The notes below the pieces were generated by a model. That model had not been told where the DNA came from and did no database searches. It saw only the letters and a program-made list of their open reading frames with translations. 14,492 nt of DNA, taken from the NCBI GenBank assembly GCA_022600655.1, contig JAHZJZ010000052.1:1-14492 (forward strand). The letters are read 5' to 3'. This DNA comes from Campylobacterota bacterium. Lineage in GTDB: Bacteria; Campylobacterota; Campylobacteria; Campylobacterales; Sulfurovaceae. Shown piece by piece: positions 13,036 through 14,492 of the stretch (within the stretch, counting starts at the first letter, position 1; every line of letters begins with the position of its first letter). The position numbers and the translations under genes were made by a program.

Positions 13036-14492
13036 CTCTTTTTTCTTTTTTTTCTCTTGAATCTCTTTCTCTTTTGAGGTTCTTTGATCAGGAAGTTTAA
13101 TAATAAACGTTGTTTTTTTGTTAATTATACTAATAGCTTCAATAGTACCATGAACCCTTTCAATGAGGTTTTTACTCATATAGAGTCCAAGACCTGTACC
13201 TTTTGATTGGTGTTTGGTGGTAAAGTACGGTTCAAAGATATTTTTCAAAATTGTTTTTGGAATGCCTCCGGCATTATCTTTTACAGCAATAATCAGTTCA
13301 TCTTTTTCATGATAGACTCTAATATCAATATTTCCATTTTTAATCCCTTTATCTTCAAATGCATCTCTAGCATTATTGATAAGGTTCATAATGACATGTT
13401 TAATATCATTCTCATACCCTTTGTAGTTGATACTTGGGTCACAATCAAGCGTGATGCCAATCTTTGAACGGATGAGGGTCTCTTTAATAAGTTTAATGGT
13501 GTCTTTAATAGTCTTTTGAAGGTTAAAGGTTTGAGCGATATCCGTTCTGTCAGTATAACGTCTAAAGTCTTCAATCGTACCCGATAAAAACTGTATGGAT
13601 TCATTCGCCTTTTTGGCAACTTGTTCGATATTAATTTCATCTTTTTTCCCAAGTTGTGCTTTAATCATGGTGTCATTCATAATCCATGAGACAGCATTGA
13701 GTGGTTGTCTCCATTGATGGGCAATGGTATCTAAAATTTCACCCATTGAAGCCATTCTTGATTGTTGTGCCATAATCGCATTTTGTCGTTTTACCCTACG
13801 TACAGCATCATTAATCCTAATTTGAAGGTCATCATTTAGGGTTTTAAGCTCTTTGGTACGTTGATTAACTCTAATCTCTAGGTTTTCAGTCAAACGGTTA
13901 AGCTCATTGGCTGTTTTATGCATAATCGAGTAGAGGTTTTTATTGGCAATCTCAAACGGTGTAATATTTTCACCCTTATACTCTTTTAAGTCAATATAGC
14001 TATTGTTAGACTCTGTAATGGCTGCCATGATAAAGGTTTGGTTATGGTAGGTGTTGGGTTGGTTCTCTTCATTGAAAAACTCTTGAGAGGTGGTGTACCC
14101 AAATACGTGATTATTACTCTTGATATTAGAGACATAGTAGTTAATTGGAATCCTAAAACCATACTCATAAGAGATACATGAACCTATCCATAAAGCCTCA
14201 GCTGGAGTTTTAGATAAGAAGTTATAAATCTCCTGTGTTCGGTTCATCATGTCGTTATAGTTACCAATGGAGAGCTGCACTACATCCCCTTCATCGAGAG
14301 CTTGTGCCGTATGAATACTTTGAGTTTTAGCATCGGTATCCATAATATGGACGGTATAAGAGATATTGCCTTTAGTAATATAGAGTGGAACTTGTAAGAA
14401 TACAGAAGGGTCTTTTTCGATGTTTGGAAAGTATTTTCTATAGATATCTAAAGCAGGGCTATCTTCCATACTTAAAATAGATGCATTCTCTA
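13027..14492 (-). CDS. FIST_C-histidine kinase fusion, 5' end cut by the window edge
   Basis: The first ATG visible is at 14469, but the frame stays open to the right edge (codons for ENASILS precede it), so the start is probably outside. Numbering from that ATG, residues 1-155 match FIST_C: SPALDIYRKYF (4-14), GDVVQLSIGN (61-70), WIGSCIS (94-100), HVFGYTTSQEFF (121-132) and HNQTF (142-146). They align throughout with the C-terminus of the FIST protein at 2209-3339. A coiled coil (about 180-235) leads to HisKA with MASMGEILDTIAHQWRQPLN (His251) and a HATPase with NLINNARDAF (362-371), DNAGGIP (398-404), FEPYF (412-416) and GTGLGL (424-429). The lysine-rich tail ends the protein; no receiver follows. 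FIST_N is expected beyond the edge. It should be a cytoplasmic ligand-sensing kinase; its response regulator is not in view. Confidence 0.92.
   Translation of the reverse strand, partial: ENASILSMEDSPALDIYRKYFPNIEKDPSVFLQVPLYITKGNISYTVHIMDTDAKTQSIHTAQALDEGDVVQLSIGNYNDMMNRTQEIYNFLSKTPAEALWIGSCISYEYGFRIPINYYVSNIKSNNHVFGYTTSQEFFNEENQPNTYHNQTFIMAAITESNNSYIDLKEYKGENITPFEIANKNLYSIMHKTANELNRLTENLEIRVNQRTKELKTLNDDLQIRINDAVRRVKRQNAIMAQQSRMASMGEILDTIAHQWRQPLNAVSWIMNDTMIKAQLGKKDEINIEQVAKKANESIQFLSGTIEDFRRYTDRTDIAQTFNLQKTIKDTIKLIKETLIRSKIGITLDCDPSINYKGYENDIKHVIMNLINNARDAFEDKGIKNGNIDIRVYHEKDELIIAVKDNAGGIPKTILKNIFEPYFTTKHQSKGTGLGLYMSKNLIERVHGTIEAISIINKKTTFIIKLPDQRTSKEKEIQEKKKKKEKK

Noticed and set aside
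13386..13652. Minus-strand open frame of 88 codons inside the right-hand kinase
   Set aside because: It is an alternative frame of the kinase gene, which has continuous HisKA and HATPase motifs here.
14469..14469. True start of the right-hand kinase at ATG 14469
   Set aside because: The frame is open upstream to the edge, the ATG falls inside the FIST_C opening, and no ribosome site precedes it.
1..14492. CRISPR arrays, tRNA or rRNA genes, transposases, prophage or defence genes
   Set aside because: No regularly spaced repeats, RNA gene signatures, or recombinase or transposase motifs were seen on either strand; gene content is housekeeping and signalling.

Overview
The window looks like chromosomal DNA of a Campylobacterota (epsilonproteobacterial) bacterium, probably a free-living Sulfurovum- or Sulfurimonas-like sulfur oxidiser. 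The reasons are a single-polypeptide CcsB-CcsA cytochrome c synthase of 1032 residues, low GC, tight gene packing, PAS and FIST sensor kinases, and the style of the GreA, SurE and TcdA proteins. The genus is inferred from memory of protein families, not from a search. No rRNA, tRNA, CRISPR array, insertion sequence or phage gene was seen.

Left block (1-3339, minus strand): a soluble FIST-domain sensor protein sits 5 bp upstream of a large hybrid histidine kinase that runs off the left edge. The kinase has an Aer-like PAS domain, a second PAS, HisKA, HATPase, a degenerate receiver and the start of a true receiver. A short divergent promoter region (3340-3492) separates it from the next block.

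Second block (3493-7439, plus strand): ccsBA makes the System II machine that exports heme and attaches it to c-type cytochromes. A Nudix hydrolase of the NUDT6 type follows. Its best start lies about 100 bp after ccsBA, behind a structured interval.

Third block (11448-7468, minus strand) looks like one operon: surE (5'-nucleotidase), tcdA (t6A dehydratase, ThiF family), an unlisted 36-residue single-span membrane protein, a tandem AAA+ ATPase of unknown substrate, and a YciH/SUI1-type translation factor. The last gene carries an in-frame TGA at codon 48. It ends convergently against the Nudix gene inside an inverted repeat that holds both stop codons.

Fourth block (11528-13017, plus strand): greA and argC, overlapping by one base, with an extended -10 promoter in front and a strong intrinsic terminator behind. 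The terminator's T-rich tail is read on the other strand as the lysine-rich C-terminus of the last gene.

Right block (13027-14492, minus strand): a second FIST-linked kinase, here a single polypeptide with FIST_C fused to a histidine kinase; its 5' end lies outside the window. The window therefore holds FIST sensing in two architectures, one split over two genes and one fused. The most notable points are this pair of FIST kinases, the interrupted SUI1 gene, the small membrane protein ahead of the tandem AAA+ ATPase, and the uncertain, structured start of the Nudix gene.
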